From positions 22,016,001 to 22,080,000 of the forward strand of contig JAFFJZ010000006.1 in the NCBI GenBank assembly GCA_018340375.1: a DNA stretch of 64,000 nucleotides, in the 5' to 3' direction. The first letter of the stretch is position 1. Every line of letters starts with the position of its first letter. The notes beneath the pieces were generated by a model. It ran no database searches, was not told the DNA's origin, and worked only from the letters and a program-made list of their open reading frames with translations. A program made the translations under genes and the position numbers. Positions 39,485 through 51,000 of the stretch are shown here, one piece after another. This stretch comes from Gonatopus flavifemur. Lineage: Eukaryota; Arthropoda; Insecta; Hymenoptera; Dryinidae.

Positions 39485-40510
39485 ATTAAATATTCAATGA
39501 TATTCGACACAAGCAAATAGAATCTTGATATTCGTGCAACGATGCACGGAAAAGAACATACATCGGATGGAAGCAATGTTCATAGAATTCTCAAAGAGAA
39601 AATCAAAATGTAATTAATCGGTAGCCCATTGACATCGATAAAAGTAAAGAGAGAATTTCACGTATCATCGAGTTCAAGTCGAGTTTTGTAAAGTAAAGAA
39701 CAAGAGAATGAGAAGAAGAAGAAGGAAAAAGGTACATCACAGTTGGAAGATTAGCCGGCTAATGCTCGGTCACGTCTGAAGAGCGGAGGGTTGAAATATA
39801 TGAGTGAGTAAACTAGTGTACGTTTGTGTTAGTGTTAGTGGGGAGAGGGTCAAATTAATTTCCCTCACACCTGCTTCGTCATCTGTTTCTCTCATGTTTC
39901 AAGATGAAATCTTCCAACGAACTCCCCAAAACTACGCACGCTTCTTACAACATACCGCTTCTCGAATTCAACAACGCTTTCCTCTTCTTCCTCAAAGACG
40001 AAAATCATTTGAAATATTTGGAATTTACATCTCACCCTATCGAATAACATTTTGATTATTAATCGAGACGTATGTACATACAACCATGACGACGCTAATC
40101 TAATAAATACTTGAGTTTTTCTTTTTTCTTCTCATCTTTTTACTTCTTTTGTCTCATTTTTCTCGTTGAAATAATCCGGCTTGATCTCGATGAAGCGGAC
40201 GTAGATTATTTTGCTGAGCTTTCTGAATGGACGTGGCTTTTCTGGATACGCATTCATTCGTTTTTCCTCGGAAGAACAAAAGAGAAGGAAAAAAGATTGA
40301 AGAGGGAAGAATGTAGTAATCATGTAGGGTGGTTGAGAGGGGCAAATATACGAGACGATTACGCGAGACAAAGAGGAGAGAAAATTCTTTCATCGATTAG
40401 TATCATCTTTGATCGATCGGGGGTTAGGATATTACAATCTTTCCCCTTTTCGTTAATATCTTCTATCGACCTGCAAACGTTTTTCAAATTTTTCTTTATA
40501 AACTTCTTTT
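39485..40510. other. No gene supported
   Basis: AGAAGAAGAAGG-type purine runs near 39708-39730 and mixed sequence. The open frame at 40111-40674 runs into repeat sequence and shows no family motif. Confidence 0.35.
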
Positions 40511-41460
40511 TACACGGGGAAAAAAGAATTCGCCGGAACAGTAATTTATTTGTTATCACAGCGATTTTTGAGCTGTCGCAGGCAACATTTGTTCGCTTCT
40601 TTGTATATAATACCAAAATTTGCTGGAGAAGCAACTATTTTTCGCTGCCACAGCTAAAAAAATCACTGTCGTAGCTGACAAAAGTACTGTAGATAACAAA
40701 TAGTTTGCTGCCACAACAAAAAATGTGTTCCATGTACTTCAATTCTACACGGAGAATAAATCATTCGCTGGGACAGTGATTTATTTGTTATCACAACGAT
40801 CTTGTCAGCTACGACAGCGGTTTTTGAGCTGTGGCAGCAAAGAGGATTGACTTCCCCAGCAACATTTGTTTGCTTCTCTGTATATAATACCAACATTTAC
40901 TGGAGAAGCGAACAGTGTTCGCCGCCATAGCTAAAAAATTGGTATCGTAGCTGACAAGAGTGCTCTGATGACAAATAGTTTGCTGCCACAATAAAAAATG
41001 TGTTCCGTGTACTTCAACTCAACACGGAGAAAAAAAATCCGCTGTGGCAGCAACGGTCAGAAAAAATAAATAGTCGGAATCACAATTGGGATAGTTGGGA
41101 AAGGACTCATTTATGACTGATAATAAGTTTTACTACTTCGTTGTTTAAATAACAATATTGATTGTAGAAATTGTTTTCTGGATCAGGTAGTTTAATCATC
41201 AAACAGCTAACTATTCATAGTCGAGTCCTTTCCCAACTATTACACGGAGAAGAAGGAATTCGCTGTGGCAGCGAAATCTACTTTTGCTGGGTTCCTTTTG
41301 CCAGAGCAGCAAATTTTTTTGCTGTGACAGCAAACTATTTGCTGTTCCAGCAATCTTGTTAGCTGCGACAGCGAATTTTTAGCTGTGGGAGCAAAAAATT
41401 TTGCTATTCTATATATAATACCTCGATTTGCTGCGTCAGCAAATTTTTTCTCTCCGTGTA
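40511..41460. mobile_element. Tandem cluster of three GCTGNNNCAGC-family elements
   Basis: Unit 1 is 40511-40736 and unit 2 is 40746-41011; they share ATTTATTTGTTATCACA, CTCTGTATATAATACCAA and AACAAATAGTTTGCTGCCAC. Unit 3 is 41022-41060 plus 41242-41460, interrupted by 41091-41240, and its right half matches 30291-30649 (CAAATTTTTTCTCTCCGTGT end) with an internal deletion. All begin ACACGGRGA. Confidence 0.75.
41091..41240. mobile_element. 150-bp inverted-repeat element with ATAGTTGGGAAAGGACTC ends
   Basis: The 18-base end has an exact inverse at 41223-41240. It lies between the two halves of a GCTG-family element. Confidence 0.7.
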
Positions 41461-41597
41461 CTCGTAAGCACCATGGAGGCCTTCAAGAAAATTTTGCTAC
41501 GTACTTTCTAATCAACTAAGCAATAAATGAAAATTTTAAATCAACAAGGATGAAGTGAATCACTTACAGTATTGGAATTACGTCTCAATCCATTAAG

Positions 41598-43084
41598 TCC
41601 CAAAATGACATTTTTTCGTTGCGTTTTTCAACGCTTGTACTTTCTGAGGAAAAAACTCCTGAAAAATTCTAGAATAAACATTGTCGATGTAAAATTGACT
41701 CATCTTTCAGAATCTGCCATCAGTTTTACCGAAAAATGTCCCTGTGGCAAAATATCTGGGGTTTTTTTTTCTAAAAAAAAAACGCAAATTTTCAAACTTT
41801 TTTTTTCTTTATCTCACGTTTTCACATTGGAATCATTTTAGAATTCTTGTTGTAACTACAGAAACCACGTCAATTTATCTCAAACTTGAATTTATACTAT
41901 TGACAATTCTGAAAATCAATGTGGAACCATCAAAATGGCGGTTCAAACGCGGAACAAACGTCAGAAACTTCAAAGATTTCTCATTCAGAAACGATGAACT
42001 TTAGAGAAGAATGTTACTGAACAAAAAGTTCTTAGAACTGATCAAAAAACACACTGGAATTTTTTCAGAATTTTTTGACGACTTTTTTGAATTTTCAAAA
42101 TCGTCAAATTTAAAAAATTTTTAAAAGTCGTTAAAAAATTCTGACAAAATTTCAGCATATTTTCCAATCAATTCTTAGAACTTTTTGTTCAGTACAGATT
42201 TCTGCCGAAGTCCATTTTTTTCTTATTAAAAATCTTCGAATTCTTCGTCTCATATTCGTGATTTTTTTTTATAGTTTGTTATTTTCCAATATTTAAATAA
42301 TGCATCATAGATTCATTAAATAAGAACATATATGAATGGAACAGGTTCACTAAGAATAACGTGGTATATCCTACGTGAATTATGAATACAGTATTGAAAA
42401 ATGACAAACTACAAAAAAAAACCACGAATATGAGACGAAAAATTCAAAGATTTTCAATTAGAAAAAAATGGACTTTGGAAAAAATCTTTACTCAACAAAA
42501 AGTTCTAAGAATTAATCGAAGAATATGCTGAAATTTTTTCAGAATTTTTTAACGACTTTTAAAAATTTTTTACATTCAACGATTTTGAAAATTCAAAAGT
42601 CGTCAAAAAATTCTGAAAAAATTCCAGCGTGTTCTTTGATCAGTTCTAAGAACTTTTTGTTCATTAACATTTTTCTCTACAGTCCATCGTTTTTGAATGA
42701 AAAATCCTTGAAGTTTCTGACGTTTGTTCCGCGTTTGAACCGTCATTTTTATGGTTTCCACATTGATTTTCACAATTGTCAATAGCATAAATTAAATTTT
42801 GAGATAAATTGACGTGGTTTCTGTAGTTACAACAAGAATTCTAACATGATTCCAATGTGAAAACGTGAGATAACGACAAAAAAAGTTTGAAAATTCGCGT
42901 TTTTTTGGAAAAAAGCCCCAGATATTTTGCCACAGGGACATTTTTCGGTAAAACCGATGGGGAATTCTGAAGGATGACTCAATTTTACATCGACAATGCT
43001 TATTCTAGAATTTTTCAGAAGTTTTTTTCTCGGAAAGTACAAGCGTTGAAAAACGCAACGAAAATATGTAATTTTGGGACTTGA
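41598..43084. mobile_element. 1.5-kb foldback element with ~0.7-kb arms
   Basis: Left arm 41598 to about 42292 and right arm about 42392-43084 are inverse copies at roughly 85-90%, from TCCCAAAAT at the outer ends to CTCATATTCGTG...ACAAACTA-like sequence at the centre, with a spacer of about 100 bases. Each arm contains its own smaller palindrome (GAACAAAAAGTTCTTAGAA with its inverse about 160 bases on). No protein signature. Inserted in LINE sequence; TTAAG flanks both ends. Confidence 0.8.
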
Positions 43085-43097
43085 TAGGTTAAGAGTT

Positions 43098-43667
43098 TTA
43101 AAAATGGAAAAAGATCGTCTTCCAAAAATGTGTCTAAAGAACACCAAAACAACACGGAATTCAAATATAACTGGGTGACCCAACCGATGACTACAGTCAT
43201 TTCCATAGACCCATGTTATAAATTTCTAGAAAATAATTTAGATTATTTAACTTGGAGAGATGCTGGAGATGTTCTATTAAAAACATACAAAACAATACTG
43301 GATAGTCAAGACCGATTCATAGTAGATAATATTCAATACCCAAAGATATCAATTCCAAGAACCCGCGAAACAATCAATTAACCCATTGTATATGCTTAGA
43401 ACCATAGCACAGTTGAGATTTGCTAACAAGTATGGTTTCAGTTTGAAGGTAAATGGTAATTATTATAAGTTTTATCCTGACCAACAATGTCCTTTATGCA
43501 ACGCCGACAAACTAGATACGATTGAACACGTATCATTAGAATGTGTACATTTTAATATACTTAGGAGCAAAGATATACTCTGCTCATATGGCATAAGACC
43601 GATCAAAAGTTCATGGTATTTTATAAAAAATGCTTGCGAGTTCAGAGCGTTTATGTTGTATAAATAA
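43098..43667 (+). pseudogene. LINE ORF2 C-terminal remnant with zinc-knuckle-like motif
   Basis: Three frames read as one LINE tail: MEKDRLPKMC (from 43103), then a frame from 43130 containing FKYNWVTQP and CYKFLENNLDYLTWRD, then from about 43386 LRTIAQLRFANKYGF and CPLCNADKLDTIEHVSLEC. The last is CX2CX9HX4C, the cysteine-histidine motif found after the reverse transcriptase in I/R1/Jockey-type LINEs. At least two frameshifts (near 43130 and 43380) make it non-functional. The clade cannot be fixed without the RT domain. Confidence 0.65.
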
Positions 43668-43691
43668 TTTAACAAAATTGTTGTGTAAAAT

Positions 43692-44326
43692 CCCATGCAG
43701 AAAATGCCGACTTCCAACCAACCATAACAATCGAAACAGTACTGGTACAACACTGATTACCAGGGTTGGTTGCCAACGTTGTAACGTGGTTGAAGTAACA
43801 ACCAGTACAATGTTGTTGTAACGCCGATAGTCAATGCTGATTTGCCAACGTTGATTTAAAACTCGCTCAACGTTGTCCATTATGTGTGGTTTAATACGGC
43901 AAAATTTTGAAGAAAATATTATTCATGTTCTCGAATTGACTTCTTCACATGTGTTCGGATTATTCATTCGTTTCAAGAAACGATTCAAACTTCAGCAACA
44001 TACGAACAGATGTGTTGTATTTTTTACTTTCGATATAACCATGGACATTAGCTGAAAATATATAATTATTTTCATTAGCTACGTACAAAGGCTTAAATGG
44101 ATATTACCATCACCGGTTGAAAATCAATTGTCAATGTTGGTATACAATGAAAAACCAGTACTGATTCAGGGTTGATGTTAACGTTGACCCAGTATTGGTG
44201 AACAACGCCGTACCAGTGTTGATCAGCGTTATCATTCCGGGTTTATTCCAACGTTGTTTGCCAACAGTTGGCAGTTGGCAAATAACGTTATTCCAGTACT
44301 GGGCCGTTCGTCAATTTCTGCATGGG
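43692..44326. mobile_element. 635-bp element with CCCATGCAGAAA ends, built of CAACGTTG words
   Basis: CCCATGCAGAAAATGCCGAC and inverse CCCATGCAGAAATTGACGAA mark the ends. The outer parts carry CCAACGTTG, CAACGTTG, CAGTACTGG and AACAACGCCG words; the middle (43880-44090) is different. It separates the LINE coding remnant from the LINE tail. Confidence 0.7.
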
Positions 44327-44372
44327 ATGTGACTGCTTTGCTATGGGAACTTTGTACCTGAAAGCAAATAAA

Positions 44373-44393
44373 TCACTACTACTACTACTACTA
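44373..44393 (+). repeat. CTA microsatellite forming the LINE tail
   Basis: Seven CTA units directly before the target duplication, preceded by AATAAATCA. Confidence 0.75.
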
Positions 44394-44612
44394 AGTAAAT
44401 CACTTACATTGAGCTTAAAATTATGCTAACGATTATAAACATTTTACCCTACCCATGTGAATAATTTTCCAATTTATTTCCTCATGTTTAGGAAAGTGTT
44501 TTGAGCTTTGGATTTATATTTGGAGTCAAATCTTGAAGCGTGAGCTTTATCGCTGTATATTTAAAATTTGTAATCATTGCTTAGTTATTTAAAAATTATG
44601 TAGCAAAATTTT

Positions 44613-46758
44613 GTCCGTTTCTCAATACTCCACGGTCCTTAACTTACTATTTTCTTTCCTCTCAGTAAATCTATTCGCTATCATAACATTTTCGTTAGCT
44701 ACGACAGCAGCAAAATTTTGCAGCTTCAGTTAATCACGTAGCTCTCTCAGCAATCCAGTGAACTGTGGCGGCGAATAACAAAGAGGAATCAACTCACCTC
44801 AGAAGTTATCAACTTTCTCTCAGATTATTACGAATGTGCGAGAGAATCGCCACGGATGATAGAGTTTTATTATTCTTGAATTTCCATTGCCCGAAGTTGC
44901 TTTTAAATGCTGAAAACTCGACTCGAGAAGTTTCTGATAGGAAAAGCTTTTAGTTTGACATATATTTTGAGCGGAGAGCCCTGCACATCTGCATGATACC
45001 AACTATTAAGAACTTGACCTTTCATCCTAAGAACTTTTATCTCGAATTCTGGTAGAATTTTCAAAGTTCCGGTAAAATATTTCTCTGAGATAATTTGTTT
45101 GGAATACACGGGTATACGTGTAAGTACTTTCTTTATGCCATGGAATTCGTACCGCTGCGTTGATGAATTTCCGTCGTTCGAGAACTCGCAAACCAACGCC
45201 TCGTGCACGTTTCACAGACTCTCTCTCCCTCTCTCTCTCTCTCTCTCTATCTTTACCCCAAGCCATTAATTTTCGGTAAATCTAGAATCACAAGCACCAA
45301 AATGATATAGAAGCAGCGTCGAGAGGAGTTCTCTCCACTTACGGGAGTATAACAACCTTAGGATTCAAATTTCTACCCTTACGGAACGGTGTCGTGTATA
45401 ATTTATCTGGACTTTGGCCGGAAAATGTTGGGAAATTCACGGATGTCTCCGTAAGTTCCTTCCACTGTGGGAAACATATACATACATGTGGGAATTCTCA
45501 GTCACCTGGCACACGATGTTCTGGACGAACAAGTAGATACGTATGTATATAAAGTATATATTTTGAATCGTGCTCTGATTTCTTAGAGCCAAAATTGTTT
45601 GAATTTCTATACGAGAGAAAAAACAATGAGATTCGAGTACCTTTTGATTCTCCGAAGAATCCAGAGAGGAGAATCCTCGAAATATCCCAACAAGACATAA
45701 ATCGTTGCTAGATCCAACGTGAAATTTATTACAGTTAGCTTTGAATCATAACTCACGGTATTATTCTTTCACACAACACGCACATACCTCTTCTTCTTCT
45801 TCTTTCTCTTCCACCTCGCGTTTGTGAAATTGAATCATATAATTTCAATGCAAATATATAATTGTTAATTCGTGGAATGATTAAATTCCGAGCTTTTGAA
45901 ACAAAAAGCCGCAGAAAATCTCATATACGTTTCAGCTCGATGTGGTCATGTTATTGAATAGAGCGGAAAGAGGGTGGGAAATTATGAGTGCAAAAATGAA
46001 ATGGGACAAAAAGAACGAAAGCTTGGGATGCGGTCCTTTTCAACTTTCATCGTTGACGTTGAATCGCAGTATTCTGTACGATTGAGATTGTCGTCTAATT
46101 AGAGACTGGTCGGTCGGCCAACTAAGATTCCCTGACGACAAGTTTTCCGATTAATTAGCGGTCGACAATTATGGACCGTGAGGAAGTTGTGAACTTCCTG
46201 CTTCTGGGACGATGGACGAAAGGTCGCGAGGAGAGAAGGAGATATAAGAGGAGAAAAAGAAAAAAATCTATAGTTCGAAAAGCACAAGCACGTCCATTAA
46301 CGGTAACATGATATTCCCTCGTTACCAAGATTCGGAGTATGAATAATCATGGTTGTAGTTGAGAGGAATTTGTATTGAATGGGATGTCGTATGGGAACGT
46401 CGTTTTCAAAGTTCAAGGGTTGTCATATGGAGACACTTTAATCTTTCTCAACCCTGATAGAAATTTGTCTGGGCGTCCTATTTACCATCCACGTACTAGA
46501 TGGGACTCACGCGGGGGCAACTAGATAACACATTCCAACCAATTTCACTTTAGTGCCCAAACATTTAGTTGGTTCATGTAGATTTTTCATGCGTCAACTG
46601 ATCGTACAGTAACATTGATAGTCCATCAACATCCTCGAAGGAATAAAAGAAAGCCCAAACGTTTCAATTTGTCCCTCGGAATGATTTTATGGAAATAAAT
46701 TCAAAAGCAACGTTCTTGACTGGAGTTTACATGTCAAAATACATTGTTACCTCATTCA
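44613..46758. other. No gene supported; GCTG remnant and CT microsatellite
   Basis: 44690-44770 has GTTAGCTACGACAGCAGC-type words of the GCTG family. 45219-45250 is a CT repeat. 46090-46180 is richer in CpG and has TAATTAG/TTAATTAG sites, possibly a regulatory element. Remaining sequence is AT-rich. Confidence 0.4.
45219..45250. repeat. CT dinucleotide microsatellite
   Basis: CTCTCTCC followed by an uninterrupted CT run. Confidence 0.85.
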
Positions 46759-46760
46759 TA

Positions 46761-48053
46761 CGAGGGTGGATTGATAAGTTTCCGGCCTGGCCAAGAGATG
46801 GCGCCATTAGGCCTAGCTTGAGGTGGCGTTCTATAGTACCATCCTTAGATAGCTTGTAGCTATAGTTTCAGTCCGGTCGCCATGTTAGTTTAGTTTTGAG
46901 AGCACGCTGACCAAGACGCCTCTGTGTTTTTCGTAAAAATGGAAAAGCTGGAAAATCGTGCTGTCATCAAATACTTTCATTTGAAGGGGTTAACGCCGAA
47001 GGAAATTAAAGAAGAGATGGACTCAACACTGGGGACATCCACCCCATCATATTCAACCGTTAAGCAGTGGGTTTCCGAGTTTAAAAAGGGTCGTGTGAGC
47101 ACCTCTGATGAGCCTCGTTCAGGACGCCCCATTGAGGTCACAACTCCAGATATGATCGAAAAAATCCATCAAATAGTGCTGAAAGATCGCAGATTAAAAG
47201 TTCGTGAGATAGCTGAGACCTGTAAGATGTCATATGAACGTGTACAAAATATTTTGCACCAACATTTGTATATGGAAAAGCTCTGTGCAAGATGGGTGCC
47301 GCGTTTGCTAACAGTCGACCAAAAATTGATTCGAAAGAACATTTCTACCGCCAATTTGGCGTTGGATAAGCGTAATCCAAGCGAATTTTTGCGTCGATTC
47401 GTAACCGTTGACGAAACTTGGGTCCACCACTACACTCCTGAAACCAAAGAACAGTCTAAACAGTGGATTGGACCAGGGGAACCAACTCCAAAGAAGGCAA
47501 AAACAATTTTTTCGACGAACAAGGTTATGGCTACTGTTTTTTGGGATGCAAGAGGTATTATATACATTGATTACCTTGAAAAGGGTAAAACTATCACTGG
47601 TCAATACTACGCAGACTTATTGCAACGTTTGAGCCACGAAGTGAAAATTAAACGACCTCATCTGGCGAAGAAAAAAATCTTGTTTCATCACGATAACGCA
47701 CCAGCGCACACGTCAATCGTTGCGATGGCTAAAATCAACGATCTGAAGTTTGAATTAATGCCGCACCCTCTCTACTCTCCAGACCTAGCCCCGAGTGACT
47801 ATTATCTGTTTCCTAACCTCAAAAAATGGCTTGGCGGTAAGAGATTTGCGGACAATGAAGAAGTAATCGAAGCTGTAAATGGGTATTTTGAAGAGCTTGA
47901 CGAATCAGTCTATAGAGATGGCATTACTAGACTAGAACACCGCTATGAGAAATGTATCAGCCTTGGAGGAGATTATGTTGAGAAATAAAAAAAAAAAATT
48001 CTTAAAAACGTTGTTTTTCTTGGTCAGGCCGGAAACCTATCAATCCACCCTCG
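46761..48053 (+). mobile_element. Full-length mariner element (irritans-like), copy 1
   Basis: 1293 bp with inverted ends of about 36 bases (CGAGGGTGGATTGATAAGTT outermost; two mismatches between ends) flanked by TA on both sides (46759-46760, 48054-48055). The length, TA target and one uninterrupted transposase are those of a complete mariner. The two copies in the window agree closely along their whole length. Confidence 0.95.
46939..47988 (+). CDS. Mariner transposase, uninterrupted, 349 residues
   Basis: Cut-and-paste DNA transposase acting on its own TIRs at TA targets in the nucleus. I chose the ATG at 46939 because mariner proteins start M-E-K and are about 345-350 residues; the frame is open 15 bases further upstream. 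Residues 1-115 are the paired helix-turn-helix DNA-binding region (SGRP at the end of the first half), then the WVPRLLT linker motif. Catalytic triad D158 (VTVDETW), D252 (HHDNAPAH) and D287 ([12 protein letters not shown]), spaced D-34-D as in mariner. Overall it resembles the irritans subfamily. Odd point: L278 in HPLYSPD, where the family and the second copy have Pro. Stop TAA lies in an A-run just before the 3' TIR. Activity is possible but not shown. Confidence 0.95.
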   Translation: MEKLENRAVIKYFHLKGLTPKEIKEEMDSTLGTSTPSYSTVKQWVSEFKKGRVSTSDEPRSGRPIEVTTPDMIEKIHQIVLKDRRLKVREIAETCKMSYERVQNILHQHLYMEKLCARWVPRLLTVDQKLIRKNISTANLALDKRNPSEFLRRFVTVDETWVHHYTPETKEQSKQWIGPGEPTPKKAKTIFSTNKVMATVFWDARGIIYIDYLEKGKTITGQYYADLLQRLSHEVKIKRPHLAKKKILFHHDNAPAHTSIVAMAKINDLKFELMPHPLYSPDLAPSDYYLFPNLKKWLGGKRFADNEEVIEAVNGYFEELDESVYRDGITRLEHRYEKCISLGGDYVEK

Positions 48054-48055
48054 TA

Positions 48056-51000
48056 GGTGTAATTTTACAGAAAATCTATGATTTCACATTTCTAATTACC
48101 AATTTGAACAACATTCCAGCGCACACTTAGAAAGTGTGTTACAAAACTAGCTAGGAACCAACCTAACATTTGAGAAAACTAGCTGAGGCCCATGCCCATC
48201 TGATTCCTAATCCTCATTTCTACTAGGGAAGTGACAACATCTTTATTTTAGTTCGTTATAAAAAAACAACAACTCGCACGAATTTAATAAAGCAACTCGT
48301 TGTAATCGCGTCGTCCTGTGATTCAACTCACCGACGAATCTTAGTCCGTAGCAAAGAAAAAAATTATGATTCAAATTGAGGAGAATAACCAACCCAAAAA
48401 TAAATTCCCCCCCTCTTTCCATACATTATCCTCGTGACGTGGGGAATTTTAATCGATAAGCTCTGTCGCACATCAGCGAGGATTCAACATTGCCGCTGAA
48501 GCGTATATCAGATACGCAAGTTATTTGGAAACAATGACCGACCGCATCCTCCTATCTCGTGATTTGATTTCATCGATAACGCTCTCGCAAAATCAAACTC
48601 AAACATTCGATCCTGAAAATTCAGGAAATTTGATAAATTAGTATCGATCGTCAAATGAAAAAAAGTCGACTAATAGAAATAGAAAACACACATAGGGAAG
48701 ATGAAGACGAAGTGGAGGTAGAGGAAAGTAGGTTAATCGTTTGTTGTTACAAGTTCGTTGAGGCGTCTCCCCTATATATATATATACGCGACAGAACTTT
48801 CGTTATTGTTGTTTAGTGACGCGGGGTGGTTGTTTATTAACGAGAAAATATGTTGTGTGCCGGGCACCCGTTTTTACACTGGCTACCACCTAACTATGGC
48901 TATTGAGTGATTGAAATTGCAAGAAGAGGCGAAGTTTGCTCGATAGTGGCAGAAGTTACTGTTACTGCTACTGCTGCTGTTGCTGCTCGCCCAGCAAGTC
49001 TGTTCAAGACTTCTTCCGTTGGAAACTTTGATCACTGAGTCAATAAGTTTCAAGGTTTAAACTTCTCTCGAACTTGTTTTCGAAACGAATGATTTTATCA
49101 GATCGATGAAGTTTCCTTATTCCTTTTGATTCCGAAATTTGAACGCTGTTTCGAGAAAATCGATACACACTATCTTACAATTCACATAATTCTCACTCAA
49201 AGGCAATGAAATTTCAATTCTCAAAGATCACGTGACGAATCGATAACTATCATGGTTTCTGAAAACACAACACATGATACCAACAACTTGACATCAGAGT
49301 CAATTAGTTGTTCCGTTGGATGACTTGTAATTCCAGTTGAAACCCATTCAACACGCCGTGTAATACCATCTCCCGTTATTTCTACTGAAATTTCTCTTCT
49401 CTACATCCGCGTTCCACTCTGTAATCTTTCCAGCAGGCTGTAGGTTGGTGATTCAAAGGGGATTTCGAGGGTAAAACGTAGGAAATATTAGGGTTGTAAA
49501 ATATAGAAGTACGGTAATTATCAAGATATTTTCATCTCGTAACTAAAAATATATTTTCGTCCCCTGGTATCATACAAATTCAAGGAGCTCCTTTGACCAA
49601 GAGAATTACTATAGTAAGATATCTAAAACGACGGATCATATTTTTCCTTCCTAGCTCGTTACACGTGTGAAATGATAATTGCATTTCTTTGTTGTCGCAC
49701 AGAACGATTTCACTTTATTTCTTAATTTCCTATCTTTTCTAGCGTGGGTATTTTGCTATTGAGATCGAAGAGAGGTATTCCTGTTACTTTGGTTCAACTG
49801 AAGTTACATTGTTCTGCGGAACATTCAAAATACTGATAAGTCTCATGAGAGAGGAAAAGAAAGAAGAGAATCATTATAATATGGAAGCGTTTGACTTCTT
49901 TGACTCATTTATACTTCCTCCAACATAAAGCCCCTCGTCTTTATGAGTCGTAAAGATAAAGCGGGAAGAGTCATAACTGGAAAGCCACGTGAGACAAGTT
50001 ACAGAGAAATGCAGAGAAGTACCGAGACTTTGGAAGTTAGTTAATGAGAAAAACGAAAACATTTGTGTCAACATATTTTATTCGCGTTACGTGACCCAAA
50101 GTGGACCATGGCGCTTGTGACTTAATTATTATATTTGTGCATAGACGTTTTTGATTGCCACTCTGTATCTGCTTTTGTTTTCTCGTTAACGCGATACGAG
50201 CGGTTTAATTTGTTACGAGACAAACTACAAAAAAACACTTCTTTAGCGTCTCAAGAGATGCTGTACAGAGGAATATTTGGAGTCAATATACGTTGTTTTA
50301 CGTAGTTTGTCCCGGGAAAATTGGCGAAAGCACAGCCGCTCGTATCCCCTTAAAGAGAATGAGCTTTGTGATCGTTTCGCGGGACCGACAATATTCTGGA
50401 TGTGTGTACACGCAAAATAAAAATATTTTGATCATGCTTTATGCAAATATTCTACTGCTCAACGTCCCTTTACCAATTATTCTTCAACTAAATTTTAAAT
50501 AAATCATAGGAGAGATCGAATTACAATTTTATTTTGCATTCTTCGCTGATTAACTGTTCAACCTGTAACAGGTAAATCAAAGAGAAACCTTTGTTTTTTC
50601 CCCTGAATATTCCTCATCGTCCATCTCATCCGCGGAGGAGAGTACAAGAAGTTGAGAATCGATATTCGATGGCTATTATCGCTGGCAAGTGAAATTCATC
50701 TCGCATCACTGATAATTCAATTAACGGAATAACCTCACAACCATTCGGAATTTGACTTCTCTCGATAACAATCTGCCAATATCATGGTTTCTTACAAAGA
50801 GAACGATCGTGAAGAGAATTCACAAACTATGCAGACGGTGGGCGAACGGCAACCAAGATGCTGACGTTGAAAAGTATCGTTAGAACTTTGAAGTATTCGT
50901 TTATGGTAATGCGAATTGATTACGTATCGTCGGATTCACTGAATTTCAGATTGAATGGATAGGAATGATCCATTGTGTTCGATTGGAACTAATTTAAAAC

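Larger units (their letters stand above)
41569..44397 (+). mobile_element. 5'-truncated LINE with TSD, carrying two later insertions
   Basis: AAGTGAATCACTTACA (41553-41568) and AAGTAAATCACTTACA (44393-44408) are a 16-base duplication with one mismatch. LINE sequence is 41569-41597, 43085-43691 and 44327-44397, ending in a CTACTACTA tail. The reading frame continues across the first insertion (LELRLNPL before it, RVLKMEKDRLPKMC after it). The reverse transcriptase domain is missing by truncation. Confidence 0.65.
41489..44612. repeat. Outer inverted-repeat element split by a LINE
   Basis: AAATTTTGCTACGTACTTTC (near 41489) through AACTAAGCAAT is matched in inverse at 44563-44612 with about 80% identity over 50 bases. 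Removing the LINE at 41569-44397 brings the two arms within about 250 bases, like the other foldbacks here. Confidence 0.5.

Noticed and set aside
40111..40674. 187-codon frame
   Set aside because: Runs into GCTG-family repeat sequence, starts in a T-rich run, and shows no motif.
42827..43183. Minus-strand 118-codon frame
   Set aside because: Falls in the foldback arm and the LINE remnant antisense; the same words appear in the other arm by symmetry.
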